The notes beneath the pieces were generated by a model. It did not search any database. It had not been told where the DNA came from and worked only from the letters and a program-made list of their open reading frames with translations. Made by a program: the position numbers and the translations under genes. Positions 22,138 through 33,152 of a DNA stretch of 64,000 nucleotides are shown here, piece by piece (positions within the stretch are counted from its first letter, which is position 1; each line of letters starts with the position of its first letter). The DNA lies in the NCBI GenBank assembly GCA_030386875.1, contig CM059576.1, positions 11,251,058-11,315,057 of the forward strand. The letters run 5' to 3'. The DNA is from Morinoia aosen. Its lineage: Eukaryota > Arthropoda > Malacostraca > Amphipoda > Talitridae.

Positions 22138-25100
22138 CTCGCAGAGGTTCCGGAGGAAAAACTAAAAAAAAAATGCGCAAAAAGAAAAAAAAAAAATTTC
22201 AATAAATTCTGGGTGGCCGCGCCGAGTAAGGAAGGACTGTAGTGCAGACGTGTAGTGCGTGGGCGCATTCTCGGAAACGGCTGGTCCCAGCGCGCTCAAA
22301 TTTGGTGAGCAGAAAGACCATCATCTAGACATTGTCTGTGCCAAGTTTCGTTTCAATCGTGCGAAAATTTACGATTTAATGAAGGTTCAATGGGGAAAAA
22401 TAGCCAAAAATGGGTTACGTTCAACTAGTTTGGGTGGGTATCCCCGTTCCATTTGAAGGGCTCATTTTTCAGTATGTTGCAGTAGAAGAGAATCCGCAGA
22501 GGGTAGCGGCTCTGTTTTTTGCGATTTTTCGAAATAATCGTCTTTTTTGCGCGTCAAAGTTGAGCAAATTTTTTTTAGCGATTTTTGCAGAAATTTTGAC
22601 ATTTTTTTTTGGACAAAGTATCGATTTTTTATTTTTGAAACTTTGATAGGTGATAGATTTCCAGAAGTTCTACGCACCATAAAATCAACGGCAGTCAAAA
22701 CGATCAAGTTTCGATGCAACTTTGGCTTGAACTTTACCTAAAAATTTATAGGATTTTGGGACGTCGTCCAAACATGTTTGCCTGGGGTTTTGGTGATACT
22801 TGAGAGTCTGAGCAGTTGACATCTTGTTTAAAAAGCTTTGTCCTAAATGCAGCGAAAATTACAGAGTGCCATCTTATACAACTTAAATTTTGTGCAACTT
22901 TAAAGTTGAAGTAAAAAAACGCGTTTTTCCAAAGGTCATTTTTGGCCGCCATTTCTGGCGTTGTTTGATCGGGTGGAGACTTCAAACTTTGATACCATCT
23001 AGAAAAAAACTTTTTCTCAAAGTTATCAAGTTTACAGACCATCACAAGCAATACTTTTCTCAAAAAAATGTCCCAAACCCAGCCCCCAAAACCTCTAAAA
23101 ATCGCCCCAAACATGCGTGTGCAAAATGGGTGCGACTGACGAAAAACTTTATTTAACATTTTTTGCGAGTTTTGCGATCCTACATACGAAGAGTTTTTTG
23201 TGGAAAGATCGCTCGAAAATTTTTTTCGTTTTTTTGAATTTTGCGATTTTAACAGTAAAATGGCACATTCCATCTCCTCTAAGGCCCCCTTTTTCATGCT
23301 TCAGGATATCGAAATTCTCATGAGTGATGCGCCTCGGCGAGACCTTTCGTTTGGTACCAAACTCAAAGTTGTAGCTCAATAAACTTTTGAGAAAAATCCA
23401 AAAAACTAAAATTGGGGCTCAAATCTCGTGAATTTTTCTAAGTCCATAGAGGTGAAAAATTCGATCTCAATTTAAGGCCTCAATAAGGCTTTTCATGGAT
23501 TTTCGACCACTCCCATGTTCAAGTAACGACAGAAAATTGATGTTTCCGATAGTTTTGTTAAGAAATGAGTGCTTGATAATGATTTTTTCGATTTCGAAGT
23601 TTTACTCAGTTTAAATCCATTTAGGGACTCGCAGCCATTTTTCGAGGCTTCGAGAGTGTTGCTAGAGTTGTTAAAAATATTTGTTCTCTTCGAAAGAAAC
23701 TCGATAACACGTATTTTTGAGCACTCATTTTTCACTCAATTAGAGTATGCATCAATTTTTACTTTTTTGATGCGTTTATCGACGTCGTACGAAAAAATTT
23801 ATGGAGATGAAATGTGTTGTAAATTGCCGATTTACCCTTAGGTAAAGTCTTTGCACCTCCGACGGCTCATTTGAAATTTTTTTTCAGATCCAAAATTTCG
23901 AGTCGTGAAATTTACAAGTCCAGATGCTTAGAGACAATGGGCCGAATACTGCAAGTCGACGCAATATTTGATATCGATTTTCTCGAGAAGTTTCAGTGTC
24001 TCAAACGTCAATTTTTGATGACTATATCACATTATTTTAATGTTAAGAAATCCATTGAATGATATATACCAGAAAATGAGCTCATTTTTTTCTCGTACAT
24101 CGATTTCGCTGTTAATTTGTGCGACGCTAGTCCTAAGAACCGCGATGCCATTTGTTTCAAACTTGAGGTAAGCACTATTGTTGTTCGTTTCAATGAATGC
24201 CGCCATGATGAAAGTGTTGTAATAGATGCTCTCATATACATGCAAGGTGAGTGAAATTTTAAAACGCTCATTTCTGCTCACTTAGCGTTTTGAAGAGGAA
24301 GAAACTGTTGGCGACTGATGAAGAATAAGAGGGTTTGCAGAGTTGCCGGCTAGTGATTTTAGTTATGATACAATGAGCATGCAAACAATATAATACTCGG
24401 GAAATGTCATCAATGACTCATCAAAATCGAGCGATATCTCGTATATGAGCTCTTTGATTGTGGGTCAAAATTCATGATGAGTTTTTATTGGCGTATTTTA
24501 TTCATGGAATTCTGAAATATGCCTGCAAATGGTCGAGATACTGATACACACATTTCGTATTGTAAACGGCTCATTAATAAACGAGCGTTTTGGAATAGAG
24601 CGCATCATGCTGGGGCTGTCGATCACGATATGGGGTACTGTGAGTTGATGTTTCACTCATTAATTTTGATGATTGAGAGAAGATATTGGAGGTTCTTTTG
24701 AGTCAGGAACTTTTGAGCTGTGCACTGAAACTTTGTTTGGGAATAAAAACGATAACTCATTGATTCATATTCCCATCAGTTGCAAGTTTCGCTTTTAGGA
24801 AAAACTGAGTGTGAGTGAGTAGACACCGTTTCGAAGCTCACTCAGGGTTCATATTTTGTGAGTGTGTGTTCCTGATATTGATTGAATTTTTGAGAGGTTT
24901 TGCGGATCTCAAATATTTTATTTACGGAAACTAAAATATTATTACTGAAATATTTCCGAAAATTCGTAAATTCTCACTCGGACTTTGTTCAGGCTTCTAT
25001 TTCGGTCAGTGATTGGGATATAGGTGTGTTAACCAATGAAAATTGTTTCTGCTCATGAAATGCCTCATTTTGAGGAATTATGGTCTTAAATGGGGAATTT

Positions 25101-25171
25101 CACTCATTCAAACGTAGATGCTATTGGTGAGTTCATTGGGGGCTGCAAATCGGTCAAGCTATTGTGTTTGA

Positions 25172-25233
25172 TGACACGATGGATTTTGTAATGTTTTGCG
25201 GGATGAAAATTGACAAGTTGCGGGTTCGAATCC
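25172..25233 (+). promoter_or_regulatory. A-box-like and B-box pair, unit 5
   Basis: TGACACGATGG at 25172-25182 weakly resembles the A-box and an exact B-box GGTTCGAATCC lies at 25223-25233. The flanks read GCGGG and CCCGA, so four T-stem pairs are possible around a 7-base TTCGAAT loop. The first T run that could end a Pol III transcript is near 25,380. No acceptor or anticodon stem is seen, so it is not called a tRNA. Confidence 0.3.
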
Positions 25234-26096
25234 CGAAACATGAATTTATTTCGAAATTCGAAAAATCACTCATTTCACATAGTTCAGTGCCGAAATTTGC
25301 ATGAAACGTGCGTCATGATGTAGAGAAGCGATAGCATTTCTTTCGTCTTCAGCAAGTGGAAGTTATCTAAGATATTGATGTTTTTCATTTTCAATGATGA
25401 TGCATCGGTGAACTCGGTCAACAATTAAGTGAAATTTTAATTAGGCATATCTTTTTCTGCATTGAAGCTATATGTCCGATATTTTGATACAACGTAGATA
25501 TAAATGAGTAGTGACTATATTGACATTTTGAGAACGGTGCAAATGATATTTTGGGGAAAATGAGTAATTTTCTAAAATTCCATACTTGTTTAATTTGATG
25601 ATTTGGGGTACTTAGAAATAAGCTAGAAACTTCATTTTGGGCTCAAATGAATCGGAATCCAAAGGAGGGTGTGAATTATGGTGTTAAAATTATTTTCTTT
25701 CATTAATTTTTGATATATGGACAAATGAGTTCTTAAAAATGTTTTGGCCGTTATTTCGTCATTGGAACGTGTTTTGAACAGTTCATGGGGCCAAATGGGA
25801 CATTTCGAGTTGTGCAATGACCACGCATTTTAAGAATTTATGAAAAAATTCGATAAAAGTCCACGGATATTAAAATGTTATTTTCAATGGAAATACGCTA
25901 AAAAATGAGAATCGCTGCAACTACCAATTTGATTACCATACAGACAGATACTTTTAGGGCCGTTAGTAAACTCTACGGGGTGAATACGCTAAAAATGCGT
26001 AAAAATGACACAAAAATTGTATTTTTCAGAGTTTGGAAGTGATTCGAAGTAAATGCAGTGTCCCTCGAGTTAGACTAATATCTGAGCAACAATTAT

Positions 26097-26132
26097 GCCG
26101 CTCGGCGAGTTGCGTAGCGCTCGTCGAGCGGC
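26097..26132. repeat. Large inverted repeat, unit 5
   Basis: Same as unit 1. Confidence 0.85.
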
Positions 26133-27114
26133 CCCAAAACTTAAGCTCGATTTACTCGACCCCTGAATTTACCGCGCGACAGCGCGTTCCCCAATGATTA
26201 TCTGTAAGGAGCTGAACAGGTGTCGATATTTTTCTATTAAACGAGAATTATCTTTGGTTTTGATGCCGGATTGCGGTTGTAGTTTCATTTAGTGATTTTT
26301 ATTTTATTGATGATTTATTGTTGTTTTGTATTTGATTGTTGCGGGATTGGATTATTTAAAGGCTCTGCATGAATAACTGAGACGCCATCTGACGTGTGGT
26401 GATTTACAGCTAATTCACATCATTTATTCCTGGGAACAAATATATTGTAGATTTTTGCGGTTCATTTGAGAATATTGATAATGATTGAATATATCATGAA
26501 GTTGGTGAATATTTGGCGTTTTCTGTAGAAGGTTTCAAATAAATTTTCAGAACAAAAGGTTAGTATCGCCTGTGAAAGTTAGTATTCTATTCTTATTTGA
26601 GAGGTGGCTAATTTTTGTGGGTTATGGGAAGCCAAATTTTCGTACGTCTGGGTTTGGTGAAATTTTGAATAGCTTTTGAAGAATGTGTTTTTTTAACCAC
26701 ATGTGTAAGTAGAATTTTGAATGAGGCTTATGTAGTTCAACTTGGGACTAGGAATTGTTTAATATATTCTGGTCGAATGGACAATCATACTTATATGGTT
26801 TTAAGTATGTTCGACCGGAGGTAATTTCTGGATTTTATACTGAAATTTCTCTTTCTTCTTGACTCGGTTTAGAATATTGTGAAGCAACTTGCAGTCGATC
26901 TTCATGTAAGGGATTTAGGTAATTTTAAGTTTTGATTTAGGTGAAGGTATTCCATTTTTTGCAGCATATGTTAAATTCCGTTGGGTGAATTGATACGAAA
27001 CAGAGGTTGGACGTCAAGATAGATGGAATAAAATAAGAGAGGTCAAAAATTCAACAATAAAATATGATAGAATAGGTTTTCTTTTCTACTCAGGATAAAA
27101 TAGCTTTGGTTGGT

Positions 27115-27236
27115 TTAGAATAGACTAGGTTGGGTTAGATTAGACTAGGTTGGGTTAGATTAGTTTAGGTTGGGTTAGATTAGTTTAGGTTGGGTTAGAT
27201 TAGTTTAGGTTGGGTTAGATTAGTTTAGGTTGGTTT
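27115..27236. repeat. Telomere-like VNTR, unit 5 (6 copies)
   Basis: Six copies; the first two end in GACTA and the rest in GTTTA. The right end reads GGTTGGTTTTATAATA. Confidence 0.85.
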
Positions 27237-27515
27237 TATAATATAAGACGTTTACATCTGATTGATTTGGTAAGGATGTGTTATTCATAAAAAGAGGTCG
27301 ATGAAAGGATTTTTGACCTGTAAATATATGGTTGTTAAGTTTTATACATGGTATTTGTTAATGGTATCGGAAAATGAACTGATGTTGGTGTTTGAAAGTT
27401 CAACATAGAAATTGAAGTGAAAGACAATGCACATGTCGGTTCGTGAATTGAGACGATGGTGTATCTAATTGTGTTGGCCAATTGTGGTTATTTTGATAAG
27501 TGTGCGCGACATGTT

Positions 27516-27611
27516 GGTGTGTATATGTGTGTATGTGTGTGGGAGTGTGTGTAAGAGTGTGAATGTTTGGGGTTATGAGGTGTTTGTGTGTGTATGTGTG
27601 TGTGTGTGTGT
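27516..27611. repeat. GT-rich microsatellite, unit 6
   Basis: Imperfect (GT)n of the GGGGTTATGAGG subtype, preceded by GTTGGCCAATTG instead of GTTGGATAATTG. Confidence 0.88.
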
Positions 27612-27652
27612 GGTCCGCCCCCGGTCTGTGCTGGTTTTTGCGCGGGCGGACC
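27612..27652. repeat. Head GC-rich hairpin, unit 6
   Basis: Both arms intact; loop as in unit 1. Confidence 0.85.
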
Positions 27653-29269
27653 CTCGCAGAGGTTCCGGAGGAAAAACTAAAAAAAAAATGCGCAAAAAGA
27701 AAAAAAAAAAAAATTTCAATAAATACTGGGTGGCCGCGCCGAGTAAGGAAGGACTGTAGTGCAGACGTGTAGTGCGTGGGCGCATTCTCGGAAACGGCTG
27801 GTCCCAGCGCGCTCAAATTTGGTGAGCAGAAAGACCATCATCTAGACATTGTCTGTGCCAAGTTTCGTTTCAATCGTGCGAAAATTTACGATTTACTGAA
27901 GGTTCAATGGGGAAAAATAGCCAAAAATGGGTTATTTTCAACTAGTTTGGGTGGGTATCCCCGTTGCATTTGAAGCGCTCAATTTTCAGCATGTTGCAGT
28001 TGAAGAGGGTCCGCAGAGGGTAGCGGCTCTGTTTTTTGCGATTTTTCGAAATAATCGTCTTTTTTGCGCGTCAAAGTTGAGCAAATTTTTTTGAGCGATT
28101 TTTGCAGAAATTTTGACATTTTTTTTTGGACAAAGTATCGATTTTTTATTTTTGAAACTTTGATAGGTGATAGATTTTCAGAAGTTCTACGCACCATAAA
28201 ATCAACGGCAGTCAAAACGATCAAGTTTAGACGCAACTTTGGCCTGAACTTTTCCTAAAAATTTATAAGATTTCGGGAGGTCGTCCAAACATGTTTGTCC
28301 GGAGTTTTGGTGATACTTGAGAGTCTGAGCAGTTGACATCTCGTTTGAAAAGCTTTGTCCTAGATGCACCATGTTTTAGAGAGTGCCATCTTTCAAAAAT
28401 CAGATTTTGTGAAACTTTAAAGTTGAAGTAAAAAAACGCGTTTTTTCAAAGGTCATTTTTGGCCGCCATTTCTGGCGTTGTTTGATCGAGTGCAGATTTC
28501 AAACTTTGATACCATCTAGAATCAATCTTTTTCTCGAAGTTATCAAGTGTACAGACCATCATGAGCAATACTTTTCTCAAAAAAATGTCCCAAACACAGC
28601 CTCCAAAACCTCTAAAAATCGCCCCAAACATGCGTGTGCAAAATGGGTGAGACTGACGAAAAACTTTATTTAACATTTTTTGCGAGTTTTGCGATCCTAC
28701 ATACGAAGAGTTTTTTGTGGAAAGATCGCTCGAAATTTTTTTCGTTTTTTTGAATTTTGCGATTTTAACAGTAAAATGGCACATTCCATCTCCTCTAAGG
28801 CCCCCTTTTTCATGCCTCAGGATATCGAAATTCTCATGAGTGATGCGCCTCGGCGAGACCTTTCGTTTGGTACCAAACTCAAAGTTGTAGCTCAATAAAC
28901 TTTTGAGAAAAATCCAAAAAACTAAAATTGGGGCTCAAACCTCGTGAATTTTTCTAAGTCCCTAGAGGTGTAATATTCGATCTAAATTTAAGGCCTCAAT
29001 AAGGCTTTTCATGGGTTTTCGACCACTCTCATGTCCAAGTAACGGCAGAAAATTGATGTTTTCGTTAATTTTGTTAAGAAATGAGTGCTTGATAATGATT
29101 TTTTCGATTTCGTAGTTTTACTCATTTTATATCCATTTAGGGACTCGCAGCCATTTTTCGAAGCATCGAGAGTGTTGCTAGAGTTGTAAAAAATATTTGT
29201 TCTCTTGGAAAGGAACTCGATAACACGTATTTTTGAGCACTCATTTTTCACTCAATTAGAGTATGCATC

Positions 29270-30460
29270 AAATTTTACTCTTTTGATGCGTTTTTCGACG
29301 TCGTACGAAAAAATTTATTGAGATGAAATGTGTTGCAAATTGCCGGTTTACCCTTAGGTAAAGTTTTTGCACCTCCAACGGCTCGTTTGAAAATTTTTTT
29401 TCAGATCCATAATTTCGAGTCGTAAAATTTACAAGTCCAAATGCTTAGAGACTAGGGGCCGAATACTGCAAGTCGACGCAATATTGGATATCGATTTTCT
29501 CGAAAAGTTTTGGTGTCTCAAACGTCAATTTATGATGAATATATCACATTTTTGAAATGTGAAGATAATCATGGAATGAAATATACCAGAAAATGAGCTC
29601 ATTTTTTTTCTCTTACATCGATTTCGCTGTTAATTTGTGCGACGCTGGTCCTATAGGAGTCGCGATGCCATTTGTCTCAACCTTGGGTTACGCATTAATG
29701 CTGTTCGTCTCAAAGAGTGTCACCATGATCAAAGTCTTGTAATAGATGCTCTCATATATGGAAAGTGAGTGAAATTTAAAAACGCTCATTTCTGCTCACT
29801 TAGCATTTTGAACCGGAACAAACTCTCGGCGAATGTTGAAGAATAAGAGGGCTTGCAGAGTTGCCACCTAGTGATTTTAGTCAAGGTACGCTGTGACTGC
29901 AAACCGTATAACACTCAAAAAATGTCATCACTAACTCATCAAATTGATGCGATACGTCGTTTTAAGCTCTTCTTGTGGTTCAAAATTGATGAAGTGTTTT
30001 TCAGAGCTTATTTTATGGTTGGAAATCAGAAATTTTACTTGCACGTGGTGGAAGAATTGATACTCTAATTTCGTGTTGAAAAAGAACTCATTAATGATCG
30101 AGCGTTTAGTAATAAAGCGCATCATGCTGATGCTGTCGTTAACGCTAGAGGGTATTGTGAGTTGATATTTCACTCATTAATTTTGATGATTGAGTGAAGA
30201 AATAGGAGGATCTTTTGAGTCAAAAACGTTTGAGCTGTGCACTCAAATTTGGTTCTGGAATAGATATGAGAACTCGTTGATTTACTCACTCATATTCCCA
30301 TCGGTTGTATGTTTCGCTTGTAGGGAAAACTGAGTGTGAATTAGTAGACACCGTTTCGAGGCTCACTCAGGGTTCATATTTTGGGAGTATGTGTCCCTGA
30401 TATAGATTGAATTTTTGAGTGGGTTTACATGTCTCAAATATGTTATTTACGGAAACTAGA
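29270..30460. repeat. Highly diverged patch in unit 6
   Basis: Here unit 6 matches other units only loosely, with many substitutions and indels, including an additional T at about 29,607 and additional bases near 29,652 that shift all frames. A 71-codon frame at 29,853-30,068 is specific to this patch and has no counterpart elsewhere. Both flanks return to the common type. It is probably an older or separately derived allele. No gene supported. Confidence 0.75.
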
Positions 30461-31621
30461 ATATTATTACTGAAATATTTTCGAAAATTCGTAAATTCTC
30501 ACTCGGACTTTGTTCAGGCTTCTATTTCGGTCAGAAATTAGAACATAGATGTGGTAACACATGAAAATTGTTTCCGCTCATGAAATGCCTCATTTTGAGG
30601 AATTATGATCTTAAATGGGGAATTTCACTCATTCAAACGTAGATGCTGTTGGTGAGTTCATTGGGCGCTGCAAATCGGTCAAGCTATTGTGTTTGATGAG
30701 ACGATGGATTTTGTAACGTTTTTCGGGATGAAAATTGACAAGTTGCGGGTTCAAATCCCAAAACATGAATTTATTTCGAAATTCGAAAAATCACTCATTT
30801 CACATAGTTCAGTGCCGAAATTTGCATGAAACTTGCGTCATGATGTAGAGAAGCGATAGCATTTCTTTCGTGTTCAGAAAGTAGGAGTTATGAAAGATAT
30901 TGAATTTTTTCCATTTATAATGATGATGCATCGGTGAACTCGGTCAGCAATTGAGTGAAATTTTAATTAGGCATATCTTTCTTTCCATCGAAGGTAGAAG
31001 TCCGAAATTTTGATACAACGTAGACATCAATGAGTAGTGTCTATATTGTCATTTTGAGAACGGTCCAAATGATATTTTGGGGAAAATGAGTAATTTTCTA
31101 AAATTCCATACTTGTTTAATTTGACAATTTAGGGTACTTAGAAATAAGCTAGAAACCTCATTTTGGGCTCAAATGAAGCGGAATCCGAAGCAGGGTCTGA
31201 ATTATGGTGTTAGAAATTTTTTTATTCATTATTTTCTAATATATGGACAAATGAGTTTTTAAGAATGTTTTGGTCGTTATTTCGTCATTGGAACGGGTTT
31301 TTAACCGTTTTTGTGGCCAAATGAGACATTTCGACTTGTGCAATGACCACGCAATTGAAAATTTTGGAAAAAATTAGAGAAAAGTCCACGGATATTGAAA
31401 TGTTATTTTCAATGGAAAATCGCCAAAAAATGAGAATCGCTGCAGCTAACAATTTGATTACCATTCAGACTGACACTTTTAGGGCCGTTAGTAAACTCTA
31501 CGGGGTAAATACGCCAAAAACGCGTATAAATGACACATGAATTCCATTTTTCAGAGTTTGAAAGTGATTCGAGGTAGTTGCAGTGTCCCGCGAGTTTGAC
31601 TAATATCTGAGTAACAATTAT

Positions 31622-31657
31622 GCCGCTCGGCGAGTTGCGTAGCGCTCGTCGAGCGGC
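31622..31657. repeat. Large inverted repeat, unit 6
   Basis: Same as unit 1, although the ~200 bases to its left carry several unit-6-specific substitutions. Confidence 0.85.
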
Positions 31658-32635
31658 CCCAAAACTTAAGCTCGATTTGCTCGACCCCTGAATTTAACGC
31701 GCGACAGCGCGTTCCCCAATGATTATCTGTAAGGAGCTGAACAGGTGTCGATATTTTTCTATTAAACGAGAATGATCTTTGGTTTTGATGCCAGATTGCG
31801 GTTATAGTTTCATTGAGTGATTTTTATTTTATTGATGATTTATTACTGTTTTGTTTTTGATTGTTGCGGGATTGGATTATTTAAAGGCTCTGCATGAATA
31901 ACTGAGACGCCATCTGACGTGTGGTGATTTACAGCTAATTCACATCATTTATTCCTGGAAACAAATATATTTTAGATTTTTGGGGTTCATTTGGGAATAT
32001 TGCTAATAATTGAATATATCATGAAGTTGGTGAATATTTGGCGTTTTCTGTTGAAGGTTTCAAATGAATTTTCAGAACAAAAGGTTAATATCGCCTGTGA
32101 AAGTGAGTATTCTATTCTTATTTGAGAGGTGGCTATTTTTGTGGGTTATGGGAAGCCAAATTTTCGAGCGTCTGTGTTTGGTAAAATTTTGAACAGGTTT
32201 TAAAGAATATATTTTTTTTCCGCATGTATAAGTAAAATTTTGAATGAGGTTATGTAATTCAACTTGGGACCAGGAATTGTTTAATATATTCTGGTCGAAT
32301 GGACAATCATATTTATATGGTTTTAAGTATGTTCTACCGGAGGTAATTTCTGGATTTTATACTGAAATTTCTCTTTCTTCTTGACTCGGTTTAGAATATT
32401 GCGAAGCAACTTGCAGTCGATCTTCATGTAAGGGATTTAGGTAATTTTAAGTTTTGATTTAGGTGAAGGTATTCCATTTTTTGCAGCATAGGTTCAATTC
32501 CGTTGGGGAAATTGATACGAAACAGAGGTTAGACGTCAAGTTAGATGGAATAAAATAAGAGAGGTCACAAATTCAACAATAAAATATGATAGAATATGTT
32601 TTCTTTTCTACTCAGGATAAAATAGCTTTGGTTGG

Positions 32636-32742
32636 TTTAGAATAGACTAGGTTGGGTTAGATTGGACTAGGTTGGGTTAGATTAGTTTAGGTTGGGTTAG
32701 ATTAGTTTAGGTTGGGTTAGATTAGTTTAGGTTGGGTTAATA
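32636..32742. repeat. Telomere-like VNTR, unit 6 (5 copies)
   Basis: Five copies, with one GATTGGACTA variant. Confidence 0.85.
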
Positions 32743-33017
32743 ATATAAGACGTTTCCATCTGATTGATTTGTTAAGGATGTGTTATTCATAAAAAGAGGT
32801 CGGTGAAATGATTTTTGACCTGTTAATATATGGTTGTTAAGTTTTATACATGGTATTTGTTAATGGTATCGGAAAATGAATTGATGTTGGTGTTTGAAAG
32901 TTGAACATAGAAATTGAAGTGAAAGACAATGCACATGTCGGTTCGTGAATTGAGACGATGGTGTATCTAATTGTGTTGGCCAATTGTGGTTATTTTGATA
33001 AGTGTGCGCGACATGTT

Positions 33018-33111
33018 GGTGTGTATATGTGTGTATGTGTGTGGGAGTGTGTGTAAGAGTGTGAATGTTTGGGGTTATGAGGTGTTTGTGTGTGTTTGTG
33101 TGTGTGTGTGT
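33018..33111. repeat. GT-rich microsatellite, unit 7
   Basis: Same subtype as unit 6, but with TTTG in place of TATG in the last run. Confidence 0.88.
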
Positions 33112-33152
33112 GGTCCGCCCCCGGTCTGTGCTGGTTTTTGCGCGGGCGGACC
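33112..33152. repeat. Head GC-rich hairpin, unit 7
   Basis: Both arms intact; loop as in unit 1. Confidence 0.85.

Larger units (their letters stand above)
21962..27472. repeat. Repeat unit 5 (5,511 bp)
   Basis: Complete unit of the common B1 type; apart from its head it is nearly base-for-base identical to units 7, 9 and 10 in all stretches compared, with isolated single-base differences (for example TTCTTAAAAATG versus TTTTTAAAAATG near 25,730, and one fewer T in the tract at 23,876). Six VNTR copies. No supported gene. Confidence 0.95.
27473..32974. repeat. Repeat unit 6 (5,502 bp)
   Basis: Complete unit with a B2 proximal block and a strongly diverged patch at about 29,270-30,460, where substitutions and small indels are far denser than elsewhere in the array and the 60-codon frame of other units is destroyed. 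Head and tail match the common type. Five VNTR copies. No supported gene. Confidence 0.95.
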
